Shown here: in pieces, positions 35,190 to 44,270 of the stretch | Layout: each line of letters begins with the position of its first letter | How positions within the stretch are numbered: position 1 is the first letter of the stretch | Assembly (NCBI RefSeq): GCF_946221155.1 | Contig: NZ_CAMIAN010000014.1 | Span: 1 to 51,915, forward strand | Reading direction: 5' to 3' | DNA from: an uncultured Corynebacterium sp. | GTDB taxonomy: Bacteria; Actinomycetota; Actinomycetes; Mycobacteriales; Mycobacteriaceae | DNA: 51,915 nt | Translations under genes and position numbers: made by a program | Notes under the pieces: model-generated | Seen by the model: the letters and a program-made list of their open reading frames with translations, nothing else | What the model was told of the DNA's origin: nothing | Database searches by the model: none

Positions 35190-36855
35190 TAGTCGCCTTC
35201 AGGTTCTCGCCGACGCGCTTGCCGGAGTGGATGCAGCCGCCGAGGAAGGTGCCTTCGAGGGCGTTCTTTCCGTGCATGCCGCCACCGCCGAAGCCGGCGA
35301 CCTCGCCGGCGGCGTAAAGGCCAGGCAGTACCGAGCCGTCTGTGCGCAGGCAGCGGCCGGAAAGGTCGGTCTCGATGCCGCCGAGTGTCTTACGGGTCAG
35401 CACGTGCAGCTTGACGGCGATCAGCGGTCCCTTGGACTCGTCGAGCAGGCGGTGTGGGGCGGCACAGCGGACGATCTTGTCGCCCAGGTAACCGCGGGCG
35501 GTGCGGATGTAGTTGATCTGGGCATCCTTGCTGAAGCTGTTGTCCACCTGTGAGTCGCGATCCTCGATGATGCGGCGCAGGTCGTGGACGTCGATGGCGG
35601 GGGCGTCGTCGTCGGCGATGGCGTTCATGCCCTCGACCAGGGAGCCCAGGTCGTCGGCGACCACCCAGTCCTCACCGTGATCCATGAATGCCTTCACGGC
35701 GGGGTGCGTGCCCGGGCCGACCTTCGAGAGCAAGTTCTTGACCTTCTTGATGGTCAGATCCGGGTTCTGCTCGGAGCCGGAGAAGATGAACTCCTTGTCG
35801 GCAATCGTCTTGTTCAGGATGAACCAGGAGTAGCTGTGCCCCGTGGTGCCGAGGTGCTTCATGGTGGCGATCGTGTCGCCGCCCGGGATGATGTTGCTGG
35901 GGAAACGCTTACCGGTCGCGTCGATCCACAGGGAGGACGGGCCAGGGATAATGCGGATGCCGTGGCCGGGCCAGATGGAGTTCCAGTTCTTCATACCTTC
36001 CGTGTAGGCCCACATGCGGTCGGTGTTCACCAGGTTCGCGCCGGCATTCTCGGAGATCTGGATCATGCGGCCATCGACATGGGCGGGCACGCCGGTGACC
36101 ATGTCGTCCGGCACCGGTCCCCACTGGTCGGTCGGCCACGCGCGACGTACCAGGTCGAGGTTGCCGCCGATTCCGCCGGAGGTCACTACGACAGCACGCG
36201 CGCGCAGCTCGAACTCCCCTACGGTCTTTCTAGATGACGCCACGCCGCGGTCCAGATCACTCGGTTCCAGCACGCTGCCGCGCACGCCGACGACGGCGTC
36301 ATTTTCTACGATCAGCTCGTCGACCTGGTGGCGGAAGCGGAACTCGACCTTGCCTTCCGCCTCGGCGGCCTCAATGGGCTCGCGGAAGACGCGCACGACC
36401 TCCGGGCCGGTGCCCCAGGTCAGGTGGAAGCGGGGCACGGAGTTTCCGTGGCCGCTGGCGTCTCCGGAACCGCGCTCTGCCCAGCCGACAGTGGGCAACA
36501 CGTTGAGGCCGAGTGCCTTGAGGTAGTCGCGCTTCTCAGTGGCCGCGAAGCGAACGTACTCGCGGCCCCAGCGGCGCGGCCAGTAGTCGTTTTGGGAATC
36601 ATCGAACTGTGCGGAGTTCTCCCAGTCGCGCCAAGCGAGCTCCTCGGAATCCTTGACTCCCATCAGCTTCTGCTCGGGGCTTCCCACATAGAACAGGCCA
36701 CCGAGCGACCAGAAGGCCTGTCCGCCCAGGTTGTTGCGGTTTTCCTGGTCCAGGATAAGGACCTTCAGACCCGACTTCTGCGCCTCATAGGCGGCAACGA
36801 GGCCGGCCAGGCCGGCGCCGACGATGATGACATCGGGGTTCGTGGGGGTAGTCAC
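35176..36855 (-). CDS. FAD-binding dehydrogenase (KstD/fumarate-reductase-like flavoprotein)
   Basis: The 559-residue protein starts with the FAD-binding motif VGAGLAGLVAAYEA (about 12-25) and has the second nucleotide-contact region ATGKRFPSNIIPGG and the C-terminal GLYAAGEVAGFGGGGMHGKNALEGTFLGGC. This layout is that of the FAD_binding_2 family, including actinobacterial KstD-like dehydrogenases whose substrate is often unknown. The GTG at 36855 follows the ribosome-binding site AGAGGAA. It is cotranscribed with the amidase gene. No steroid-catabolism genes are nearby, so a steroid role is not supported. Confidence 0.87.
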   Translation of the reverse strand: MTTPTNPDVIIVGAGLAGLVAAYEAQKSGLKVLILDQENRNNLGGQAFWSLGGLFYVGSPEQKLMGVKDSEELAWRDWENSAQFDDSQNDYWPRRWGREYVRFAATEKRDYLKALGLNVLPTVGWAERGSGDASGHGNSVPRFHLTWGTGPEVVRVFREPIEAAEAEGKVEFRFRHQVDELIVENDAVVGVRGSVLEPSDLDRGVASSRKTVGEFELRARAVVVTSGGIGGNLDLVRRAWPTDQWGPVPDDMVTGVPAHVDGRMIQISENAGANLVNTDRMWAYTEGMKNWNSIWPGHGIRIIPGPSSLWIDATGKRFPSNIIPGGDTIATMKHLGTTGHSYSWFILNKTIADKEFIFSGSEQNPDLTIKKVKNLLSKVGPGTHPAVKAFMDHGEDWVVADDLGSLVEGMNAIADDDAPAIDVHDLRRIIEDRDSQVDNSFSKDAQINYIRTARGYLGDKIVRCAAPHRLLDESKGPLIAVKLHVLTRKTLGGIETDLSGRCLRTDGSVLPGLYAAGEVAGFGGGGMHGKNALEGTFLGGCIHSGKRVGENLKATIAQL

Positions 36856-36939
36856 AGAAGAGTTCCTCTCGGGAGTTATACGCGAATAGTTATTATTACG
36901 CTAAAACTATCCGGCGAGCCCCGTGGGGAAATCGCAAAA

Positions 36940-38172
36940 CTACTTAGGCGCGAGGACGAATTGGACGCACCCGATGTCCTCGGCGGTGGCCAGGGCCTCG
37001 TGGAGGGCCAGCTGGTAGTCCCACAAGTGGCGGAACACCGGGTCGAAACCTGCGGCCGCGGCTTGCCGCTCGCGGGAGAGGAAGTTCGCGCGCCACAACG
37101 GCAGGGTCGCGCGCAGGTGGGCGCTCAAGTTGTTCTCCGCGACGACGGTGAGCTGGGTGTGCTCGGCTGCGGCTTCGCGAACTTGCTGGACGGTGGGATA
37201 CTCCAGGGCGGGCCATACGTAGGCGCGCATAACGTCTAGAGATTCGCGAGCGGTTTCGCGCATCTCGTCGGCGGCAATAATCGCCTGGATCACAGCCAGC
37301 CCGTCATCGGAGAGCATGCGGTCGACGGCTTTAAGGTAGTGGCTCAAGCCGCCGAGCCCCAGGGTCTCCATGCGTTCAACGGAGAAGATGGCTTCGTAAC
37401 GGCCGGACCACTGGCGCGGAGAAGGTACCGGCCCGGCGATGACCTCCACGTTTACTGCTCCCCCGACCCCGGCGGAGTGAACGCGAGCGCGCACGGCGTC
37501 CGCGTGGTCCTCGTCGCTGGTCAAAACGTCCACGCGAGCGCCACGCTTGGCGGCCTGCACGGCCAGCTGGCCACCAGAAGAGGGCATCTCCAGCACGCGG
37601 TCACCGGGGCCAACTTCGGCTTCGTCGAGCATGGTGGTGATGCGGCGGCGCTGCGCGTCGTCGAGGTCCAGACGCTCCACGGGATCCGGCTCTCCGAACC
37701 AAGTGAAGTCGATGCCTTCCTCGTGGGTACTCGTGCGAGAGGCGCTGCTGAACTGAGCGGCACCCGTGGCACGAGTGGCCCCGGCGTAGAGCTCCACAAG
37801 AGCCTCCGGCAGCTCACCAGGAGCAGGACCTCGGCGCTTCGCGGTGCGGCGTGCGAAAAACTCCCCAAATTTTCCCTCGAAGGGCTGACCCATCAGAGCT
37901 CCGAGAACCTCCGGGAGCGGTTCGGCGGCCCACTCCCCGGCCATATAGCCCTCCGCTAAGCCCAACCAGCCGTCGGCGACCACCCGATCAATCACCTGGC
38001 CGTCCCGAACGACCATGTGCGGCACCGTGCCGGCGTCCAAAGCAATACCGTGGGAAGAAAGTAGCGCTTCCATGCGCGCGGTGACGGCCTCGGCCCGGCG
38101 GCCCATAAAACGAGAGTGCGGGGCGGCAACCAGGCGCGGCCAGCGTTCCTCGTCGATGTACGGAGACGTCAT
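36940..38172 (-). CDS. Cyclopropane-fatty-acid-synthase-like methyltransferase with altered active-site motifs
   Basis: The 410-residue protein has the length and overall order of CFA synthases and tuberculostearic-acid methyltransferases: an N-terminal lipid-binding part (about 1-140), a Rossmann methyltransferase domain (about 165-300) and a C-terminal helical part with WDYQLALHEALATAEDIGCVQFVL. The SAM-binding loop, normally LDVGCGWGG, reads LEMPSSGGQ at 195-202; the HYDLxNDFY and TYSCAY segments of the active enzymes are not recognisable. It may be a non-catalytic partner or a methyltransferase of different specificity. It is divergent from ndh; an inverted repeat lies before its start. 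Confidence 0.82.
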   Translation of the reverse strand: MTSPYIDEERWPRLVAAPHSRFMGRRAEAVTARMEALLSSHGIALDAGTVPHMVVRDGQVIDRVVADGWLGLAEGYMAGEWAAEPLPEVLGALMGQPFEGKFGEFFARRTAKRRGPAPGELPEALVELYAGATRATGAAQFSSASRTSTHEEGIDFTWFGEPDPVERLDLDDAQRRRITTMLDEAEVGPGDRVLEMPSSGGQLAVQAAKRGARVDVLTSDEDHADAVRARVHSAGVGGAVNVEVIAGPVPSPRQWSGRYEAIFSVERMETLGLGGLSHYLKAVDRMLSDDGLAVIQAIIAADEMRETARESLDVMRAYVWPALEYPTVQQVREAAAEHTQLTVVAENNLSAHLRATLPLWRANFLSRERQAAAAGFDPVFRHLWDYQLALHEALATAEDIGCVQFVLAPK

Positions 38173-38191
38173 CTTGCCTTCCTTTTGCGCT

Positions 38192-38211
38192 GTAACTCCC
38201 CCCGAAGTTAC
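38192..38211. promoter_or_regulatory. Perfect inverted repeat upstream of the CFA-like gene
   Basis: The arms GTAACT (38192-38197) and AGTTAC (38206-38211) flank CCCCCCGA. The element is 19 bases before the start of the methyltransferase gene and just before its ribosome-binding site GGAAGG. It may be an operator or a leader hairpin. The remainder of the 180-base spacer to ndh shows a TTAAGA/CATAAT pair (17 apart) near 38307-38335, a weak promoter candidate for ndh. Confidence 0.45.
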
Positions 38212-38352
38212 TAGGAAAACAACTTTTTGCTTCCGAGGCGCAGCCGAAAGCGCCCGAATTTCTCGACAACCGGGGGATCTCGGTATGAAGGACGCGCCTT
38301 AACCAATTAAGATGGTGCCGGATTACAACCATAATTGAGGAGAAGCAACTAG

Positions 38353-39768
38353 ATGACCAGCACATCAAACCGCCACCACGTCGTAATCATCGGCGCGGGC
38401 TTCGGCGGACTGTTTGCGGCTAAGAAGTTCAAAAACGAGAACGTTCAGGTCACGATCGTCGACCGGACGAACCACCACCTGTTCCAGCCGCTGCTCTACC
38501 AGGTTGCGACCGGCATCCTCTCCGAGGGCGAGATCGCCCCGTCCATCCGCCAGATCCTGGCGGACCAGGACAATGTCCGCGTGGTCAAGGGCGAGGTCCG
38601 CAACGTGGACATCAACGAGCAGACCGTCACTGCGGATCTGGGTGGCACCGACGCTGTACTCAAGTACGACTCCCTGATCCTGGCAGCCGGCGCAGGCCAG
38701 TCCTACTTCGGAAATGAGCAGTTCGCCGAGTTCGCTCCGGGTATGAAGTCCGTCGATGACGCTCTGGAGATTCGTGCCCGCGTGACCGGCGCCTTCGAGC
38801 GCGCCGAGATCACCAACGACCCGGAGGCCCGCAAGCGCCTGCTGACCTTCGTGGTCGTCGGCGCCGGCCCGACCGGCGTGGAGCTGGCCGGCCAGCTGGC
38901 CGAGATGTCCCACCGCACCCTGCGCGACGAGTTCCGCGAGATCGACACGGAAGACACCCGCATTCTGCTGATCGACGGCGGCTCGCAGGTGCTGGCGCCG
39001 TTCGGCAAGCGTCTGGGCCGCAAGGCCGCCCGCCGCCTGGAGGACCTGGGCGTGGAAATCATCCTCAACTCCCTGGTCACCGACGTGTCCAAGGAGGGTG
39101 TGCGCTATAAGGACATGAAGACGGAGGAGGAATTCTTCGTGCCCTCCTACGCCAAGATCTGGTCTGCCGGCGTGGCTGCTTCCCCGCTGGGCAAGCACGT
39201 GGCCGAGCAGGCCGGCATCGAGGTCGACCGTGCAGGTCGCGTGCCGGTGAACGACGACCTGACCCTGGGCGAGCACCGCAATATCTTCATCGTGGGCGAC
39301 ATGATGTCCAAGGATCGCCTACCGGGCGTGGCCCAAGTTGCAATGCAGGGTGGCCAGTACGCGGCAACCACCATCCTGGATGAGGTCAACAACGGCACCG
39401 CCCCCGAAGGCCGCGTTCCCTTCAGCTACTTCGACAAGGGCTCCATGGCCATCGTCTCCCGCTTCAACGCAGTGGTGAAGATGAACAAGGCCGAGGTCTC
39501 CGGCTTCTTTGGCTGGGTCATGTGGCTGCTACTGCACTTGCTGTACATGGTTGGCTTCCGCAACCGTGCGGTCGCAGCCTTCAGCTGGGGTCTGAACTCC
39601 GTGTCCCGTCGCCGTTGGCAGCTGGTGGCAACCCGCCAGCAGCTGCACGCGCGCAACGCGATCCGCAAGCTGCGCGACCTGGAGGACAAGGAAAGCATTC
39701 GCTCCATCGAGGTGCGCGACAACCTGCGCTTCGGCGAAGGCCGCGATACCCGCGCGGTATCCGACTAG
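38353..39768 (+). CDS. ndh: Type II NADH dehydrogenase
   Basis: This single-subunit membrane-associated enzyme oxidises NADH and reduces menaquinone without pumping protons; it is the main NADH dehydrogenase of corynebacteria. The 471-residue protein has the FAD motif IGAGFGGLFAAK near 13-24, the NADH motif VVGAGPTGVELAGQ near 172-185, IFIVGDMM, and a C-terminal hydrophobic region (VMWLLLHLLYMVGF) that holds it to the membrane, then a basic tail. A GAGGAGAAG ribosome-binding site precedes the ATG. Its stop shares CTAG with the convergent thioesterase gene. Confidence 0.96.
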   Translation: MTSTSNRHHVVIIGAGFGGLFAAKKFKNENVQVTIVDRTNHHLFQPLLYQVATGILSEGEIAPSIRQILADQDNVRVVKGEVRNVDINEQTVTADLGGTDAVLKYDSLILAAGAGQSYFGNEQFAEFAPGMKSVDDALEIRARVTGAFERAEITNDPEARKRLLTFVVVGAGPTGVELAGQLAEMSHRTLRDEFREIDTEDTRILLIDGGSQVLAPFGKRLGRKAARRLEDLGVEIILNSLVTDVSKEGVRYKDMKTEEEFFVPSYAKIWSAGVAASPLGKHVAEQAGIEVDRAGRVPVNDDLTLGEHRNIFIVGDMMSKDRLPGVAQVAMQGGQYAATTILDEVNNGTAPEGRVPFSYFDKGSMAIVSRFNAVVKMNKAEVSGFFGWVMWLLLHLLYMVGFRNRAVAAFSWGLNSVSRRRWQLVATRQQLHARNAIRKLRDLEDKESIRSIEVRDNLRFGEGRDTRAVSD

Positions 39769-40244
39769 GCTTTCGGCATATCCGGCACTACCTGCGTCTT
39801 GAGGAAGGTCAAGGCGCAGGTCTTGCCGGTTTTTTCGTTCTTGTGCTCCACCCGGAACAGGTGCGTAGTGCGCCCGACGTGTTCCGCCTGGACGGTGGAG
39901 ACAATGACATCGCCCTTGACGGTCGGGCGCAGGAAGTGCGTCTGGTTGGAGGTGCCTACGACGGCCGGGCCAGCACCCGCGGCGACGAAGCTGGCCATGG
40001 AGCCGGCGGTCTCCCCCAGGCTGGCGTACACGCCGCCGTTGGTCACACCCCAGGGCTGCAGATGATCCTCAGTGATCTCGAGGGCCAGCTGCATCGTGTC
40101 CGGACCAACGGCGCGGTACTGCACGCCGAGCGTGCGGTCGAGGGTGGGGTGCTTGGCCAGCAGTTCGTTGAGGGTGGCGATCTCCTGTGCGGTGAGATCG
40201 CGCTCGGTGGCAACGCGACTTAGTTCAATGAAAATATTGGACAT
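39765..40244 (-). CDS. PaaI-type hot-dog thioesterase
   Basis: The 159-residue protein has the single hot-dog fold of PaaI-family thioesterases: the PWGVTNGGVYASLGETAGSMAS segment (the N-G-G-x helix with the catalytic Asn/Glu region), TNQTHFLRPTVKGDVIVSTV, and HVGRTTHLFRVEHKNE. It would hydrolyse an aromatic or acyl-CoA thioester. The ATG at 40244 is chosen; a GTG at 40265 would add seven residues. It is divergent from gnd. The ndh-thioesterase-gnd neighbourhood is known from other actinobacteria. Confidence 0.9.
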   Translation of the reverse strand: MSNIFIELSRVATERDLTAQEIATLNELLAKHPTLDRTLGVQYRAVGPDTMQLALEITEDHLQPWGVTNGGVYASLGETAGSMASFVAAGAGPAVVGTSNQTHFLRPTVKGDVIVSTVQAEHVGRTTHLFRVEHKNEKTGKTCALTFLKTQVVPDMPKA

Positions 40245-40288
40245 GCGCCTAAGACTAACCAACACATCGCCCTGTAAGATGTAAAACC

Positions 40289-41734
40289 ATGACTACTGCT
40301 GAAGGAACCGCCCAAATCGGTGTTGTTGGACTGGCCGTGATGGGCTCCAACATCGCCCGGAACTTTGCCAACAATGGTCACACCGTGGCCGTCTACAACC
40401 GCACCACCGCGAAGACCGACAAGTTCATGGAGGACTTCGGCGAGACCGGCAACTTCGTTCCCGCGGAGACGATCGCCGATTTCGTTAAGTCGCTGGAGCG
40501 GCCCCGTCGCGCCCTGATCATGGTGCAGGCAGGTGCTGGTACTGACGCCGTCATTTCCCAGCTCGCCGAGGAAATGGACGAAGGCGACATCATCATTGAT
40601 GGTGGTAATGCTCTGTACACCGACACGATCCGCCGCGAGGCCGAGATGTCCGAGCGTGGCCTGAACTTTGTCGGCGCCGGCATCTCCGGTGGTGAGGAAG
40701 GAGCGCTGAACGGTCCGGCGATCATGCCCGGCGGCCCGGCGGAATCCTGGGAGGCCCTGGGACCGCTGCTGGAGTCCGTGGCCGCGAAGGTCGACGGCAC
40801 GCCGTGCGTGACGCACATCGGCCCAGATGGCGCGGGTCACTTCGTGAAGATGGTGCACAACGGCATCGAGTACGCCGACATGCAGGTCATCGGCGAGGCC
40901 TACCAGCTGCTGCGCTACGGCGCGGGCATGGAGCCGGCGGAGATCGCAGAGGTATTCAAGACCTGGAACGAGGGCGACTTGGATTCCTACCTGATTGAGA
41001 TCACCGCCGAGGTTCTCTCCCAGACTGATGAGAAGACCGGCAAGCCGCTGATCGACGTCATCGTTGACTCCGCCGGCCAGAAGGGCACCGGCCGCTGGAC
41101 CGTGAAGGCGGCACTGGACCTGGGCATCCCGACCACTGGCATCGGCGAAGCCGTGTTCGCCCGCGCCCTGTCCGGCGCCCGCGAGCAGCGCGACGCTACC
41201 ATCGGCAATCTGCCGAGCGGCGAGCTGTCCACCCTGGACGTACCGAAGGAAGAGTTCATCGAGGATGTCCGCCGCGCGCTCTACGCCTCCAAGCTGGTGG
41301 CATACGCGCAGGGCTTCGACGAGATCAAGGCCGGCTCCGAGGAGCACAAGTGGGGTGTGGATCCCCGCGACCTGGCCACCATCTGGCGCGGCGGCTGCAT
41401 CATCCGCGCGAAGTTCCTTAACCGCATCCGCGAGGCCTACGACGCGAACGCAGAGCTGCCCTCCCTGCTGCTGGACCCGTACTTCAAGGGCGAGCTGGGC
41501 GGCCTGATCGACTCCTGGCGCCGTGTGGTCATCCTGGCCACCCAGCTGGGACAGCCAGTGCCGGTATTCGCCTCTTCCCTGTCCTACTACGACTCTCTGC
41601 GTGCCGAGCGCCTGCCGGCGGCCCTGATCCAGGGCCAGCGCGACTACTTCGGCGCCCACACCTACCGCCGTACCGACCGCGAGGGTTCTTTCCACACTCT
41701 CTGGTCCGGGGATCGTAGCGAGGTTGAAGCCTAA
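40289..41734 (+). CDS. gnd: 6-phosphogluconate dehydrogenase (decarboxylating)
   Basis: This enzyme oxidises 6-phosphogluconate to ribulose 5-phosphate and makes NADPH in the pentose phosphate pathway. The 481-residue length is the usual one for the long form. It has GVVGLAVMGSNIARN near 10-22 (cofactor site), IDGGNALYTDTIRR, GAGISGGEEGAL, and GAGHFVKMVHNGIEYADMQ with the catalytic lysine, plus the helical C-terminal domain ending GSFHTLWSG. The next gene begins directly after the stop codon, so the two are probably cotranscribed. Confidence 0.97.
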   Translation: MTTAEGTAQIGVVGLAVMGSNIARNFANNGHTVAVYNRTTAKTDKFMEDFGETGNFVPAETIADFVKSLERPRRALIMVQAGAGTDAVISQLAEEMDEGDIIIDGGNALYTDTIRREAEMSERGLNFVGAGISGGEEGALNGPAIMPGGPAESWEALGPLLESVAAKVDGTPCVTHIGPDGAGHFVKMVHNGIEYADMQVIGEAYQLLRYGAGMEPAEIAEVFKTWNEGDLDSYLIEITAEVLSQTDEKTGKPLIDVIVDSAGQKGTGRWTVKAALDLGIPTTGIGEAVFARALSGAREQRDATIGNLPSGELSTLDVPKEEFIEDVRRALYASKLVAYAQGFDEIKAGSEEHKWGVDPRDLATIWRGGCIIRAKFLNRIREAYDANAELPSLLLDPYFKGELGGLIDSWRRVVILATQLGQPVPVFASSLSYYDSLRAERLPAALIQGQRDYFGAHTYRRTDREGSFHTLWSGDRSEVEA

Positions 41735-42883
41735 TTGTCCCGATCAGAGTTCGGAAAGCTCGGGCTAGATGACTGCATCACCAAGGAGCTTTCCGCCGAG
41801 GGAATAACCAAGCCCTTCCCCATTCAAGCGGCCGCCATTCCCGCAGCCGTTGAGGGGCGGGATGTTCTCGGCCGCGGACCGACAGGTTCCGGCAAGACAT
41901 TCACGTTCGGGCTGCCGATGATTCAGCTGCTGAGGCGGGGGGCGTCAAAACCCAAAAGGCCGCGTGGCGTGGTGCTGGTGCCGACCAGAGAGCTGGCAAC
42001 GCAGGTGCGCTCGCGGCTGGATCCGATAGCGAACGCGGCAGGTCAGCGGCTGCTTGAGGTCGTCGGCGGGGTGAAGATTCAGCGAAACATTACGGCACTG
42101 GCTAGGCCCGTGGACATTCTGGTGGCCACGCCGGGGCGCGCCCTGGATCTGCTGGGGCAGGGCGTGCTGGACTTCTCCGATGTGAAGGTCGTTGCCATCG
42201 ACGAGGCAGACCAGATGGCCGACATGGGCTTCTTGCCACAGGTGACAAAGCTGCTGGACCGCATGCCGAAACAGGCTCAACACCTGTTGTTTTCCGCCAC
42301 CCTCGACGGTGACGTGCAGGTGCTGGTGGATAAGTACATGCGCGACCCGGTAACGCACTCCACCGGTGAGGCCACCGCCAGCGTGGACACGATGCGCCAC
42401 CTGCTAGGTGTGGTGGACAGCCGCGAAGAGCGCAACGAACTGGTCGTGGCGATTGGAAAGCTGCGGAAGCGCACTGTAATGTTCATGCGCACGAAATACG
42501 CTGTGGACCGGCAGGTAAAGAAGCTGGTGCGCGCGGGCGTGCCCGCCGTGGGAATCCACGGAAACAAGGGGCAAAACACCCGCCAAGCGGCGCTGGCAGG
42601 TTTTACCGAGGGCAAGAGCACCGTACTGGTAGCCACCGACATTGCCGCCCGCGGTATCGACGTGAAGGACGTGGAACTGGTCGTGCACATCGACCCGCCC
42701 GCCGAGCACAAGGCGTACGTACACCGAGCCGGGCGCACCGCTCGCGCCGGGGCCAGTGGCACGGTGGTGACGCTGGCCTTCACTGACCAGCAAGCTGATA
42801 CAGAAAAGATGATGGCCAAGGCCGGGGTGCACCCAAGCGTGCTGCCCGGCACCAAATTGGTCGCCGAGTTGAAGAAGATTTAG
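41735..42883 (+). CDS. DEAD-box RNA helicase
   Basis: The 382-residue protein has the full set of DEAD-box motifs: a Q motif (ITKPFPIQAAAIPA), Walker A GPTGSGKT at 48-55, PTRELA, DEADQMADMGF, SAT, and ARGIDVKDV plus HRAGRTARAG. It is a compact form without C-terminal extension. The TTG at 41735 touches the gnd stop codon and leads straight into the family N-terminus, so it is chosen as start, though no clear ribosome-binding site is present besides translation coupling from gnd. It probably helps RNA folding or decay. Confidence 0.93.
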   Translation: MSRSEFGKLGLDDCITKELSAEGITKPFPIQAAAIPAAVEGRDVLGRGPTGSGKTFTFGLPMIQLLRRGASKPKRPRGVVLVPTRELATQVRSRLDPIANAAGQRLLEVVGGVKIQRNITALARPVDILVATPGRALDLLGQGVLDFSDVKVVAIDEADQMADMGFLPQVTKLLDRMPKQAQHLLFSATLDGDVQVLVDKYMRDPVTHSTGEATASVDTMRHLLGVVDSREERNELVVAIGKLRKRTVMFMRTKYAVDRQVKKLVRAGVPAVGIHGNKGQNTRQAALAGFTEGKSTVLVATDIAARGIDVKDVELVVHIDPPAEHKAYVHRAGRTARAGASGTVVTLAFTDQQADTEKMMAKAGVHPSVLPGTKLVAELKKI

Positions 42884-42899
42884 GAGTCGAAATACTCAA

Positions 42900-44270
42900 G
42901 TGGACATAGTTCTTTCCTTAGTCGGACTAGTCCTGTTTGTGCTGCTGACTGCCGCTACCGGCCTGTTCGTGGCCGTTGAGTTCGCGATGACGGGGCTAGA
43001 GCGCTCCACCATCGACGAGCACGCACGCACCAAGGGCGATGGCACGGCAAAGTTGGTGCAAAAGGCGCATGGGCAGCTTTCCTTCCTGCTATCCGGCGCG
43101 CAGCTGGGCATTACAATCACCACCCTGGCGACGGGCTATCTGGCGGAACCGATCCTGGCGAAGTTCTTCGACCCGCTGCTGGAAGCGGCAGGCCTAAGCG
43201 AAGCCGCTGCCATGCCGATCGCGCTGGTGCTGTCCTTGATTGTGGCGACGGTGCTGTCGATGGTGTTTGGCGAGCTGGTACCGAAGAACCTGGCAATCAC
43301 CAATCCTTTGGATGCAGCCCGAACAACCATTCGCCCTGTGTGGGCGTTCAACGTGGCGCTGAAATGGTTCATTAACGGGATGAACACGATGGCCAACGCA
43401 GTTGTGCGGAGGCTGGGGATTGAGCCGGCTGACGAGTTGGCGTCTGCGCGTTCGGCCGAAGAGCTCTCTGCGCTGGTGCGAAACTCGACTGGCAACGGTG
43501 GGTTCACCGAGTCGAAGGCTCGGATTCTGGACCTGTCGCTGCGGTTTAGTGACGCCACAGCGGAGGATGTAATGACTCCCCGGTCGACCGTCGAATCACT
43601 GACGATCGAAGAGACTGCACAGGATCTGATCGAACTAGCGTTGGAAACCGGGCACTCACGCTTTCCGGTGACCCGCGGAGATCTAGATGAGACCGTCGGC
43701 GTGGTGCACGTGAAGGATGCGCTGACTATTCCTCACGACTCGCGCCCTACCACCCCCCTGAACAAACTGATGAAGCACGTCCCCTCCGTGCCGGATTCTT
43801 TGAGCGGCGATGACGTTCTGAACCAGGTGCGGGCCGCGGGCTCGCAGTTGGTGATGGTCGTGGACGAGTACGGCGGCACCGCCGGCATCGTGACGATCGA
43901 GGACGTGGTCGAGGAGATCCTCGGTGAAGTGTGGGACGAACACGACGACGTCGAAGAGGACAAGGAAGTCCGGAAGACGGGCACCCACTGGGAGGTTTCC
44001 GGCCTGGTGCGTACTGACGAGCTGCCAGATGCTGTGGGCTACACTGCGCCCGAGGGCGACTACGATACGCTCGGCGGGTTGATTATGGCCACGTTGGGGC
44101 GCATTCCCGTCGAAGGAGACGAGGTGTTGCTGCCTGTCGGCGACCACGAGATGATGGAGAGTTTCGAAACGGGCATGACCGGCCGCTGGCGGGCCACCGT
44201 CAAGGGGATGGATAACCGGCGCGTGGACAAGGTCCTGCTGCAGCCGCTGACTAAGGAGGAGGCAAACTAA
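42900..44270 (+). CDS. CNNM/CorC-type transporter, DUF21 and CBS pair (first of a tandem pair)
   Basis: The 456-residue protein has an N-terminal DUF21 (CNNM) membrane domain of about four helices (about 1-190), two CBS domains (about 205-340: MTPRSTVESL and VVHVKDAL ... VDEYGGTAGIVTIEDVVEEILG) and a C-terminal CorC/HlyC domain (about 345-456). This architecture is that of Mg2+/Co2+ efflux proteins, formerly called hemolysins. The GTG at 42900 is used. Its stop overlaps the start of a shorter paralogue (TAATG). Confidence 0.92.
   Translation: MDIVLSLVGLVLFVLLTAATGLFVAVEFAMTGLERSTIDEHARTKGDGTAKLVQKAHGQLSFLLSGAQLGITITTLATGYLAEPILAKFFDPLLEAAGLSEAAAMPIALVLSLIVATVLSMVFGELVPKNLAITNPLDAARTTIRPVWAFNVALKWFINGMNTMANAVVRRLGIEPADELASARSAEELSALVRNSTGNGGFTESKARILDLSLRFSDATAEDVMTPRSTVESLTIEETAQDLIELALETGHSRFPVTRGDLDETVGVVHVKDALTIPHDSRPTTPLNKLMKHVPSVPDSLSGDDVLNQVRAAGSQLVMVVDEYGGTAGIVTIEDVVEEILGEVWDEHDDVEEDKEVRKTGTHWEVSGLVRTDELPDAVGYTAPEGDYDTLGGLIMATLGRIPVEGDEVLLPVGDHEMMESFETGMTGRWRATVKGMDNRRVDKVLLQPLTKEEAN

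Noticed and set aside
35176..36855. 3-ketosteroid dehydrogenase
   Set aside because: The fold is related, but no steroid catabolism genes are nearby and the key catalytic tyrosines of KstD could not be placed with confidence.
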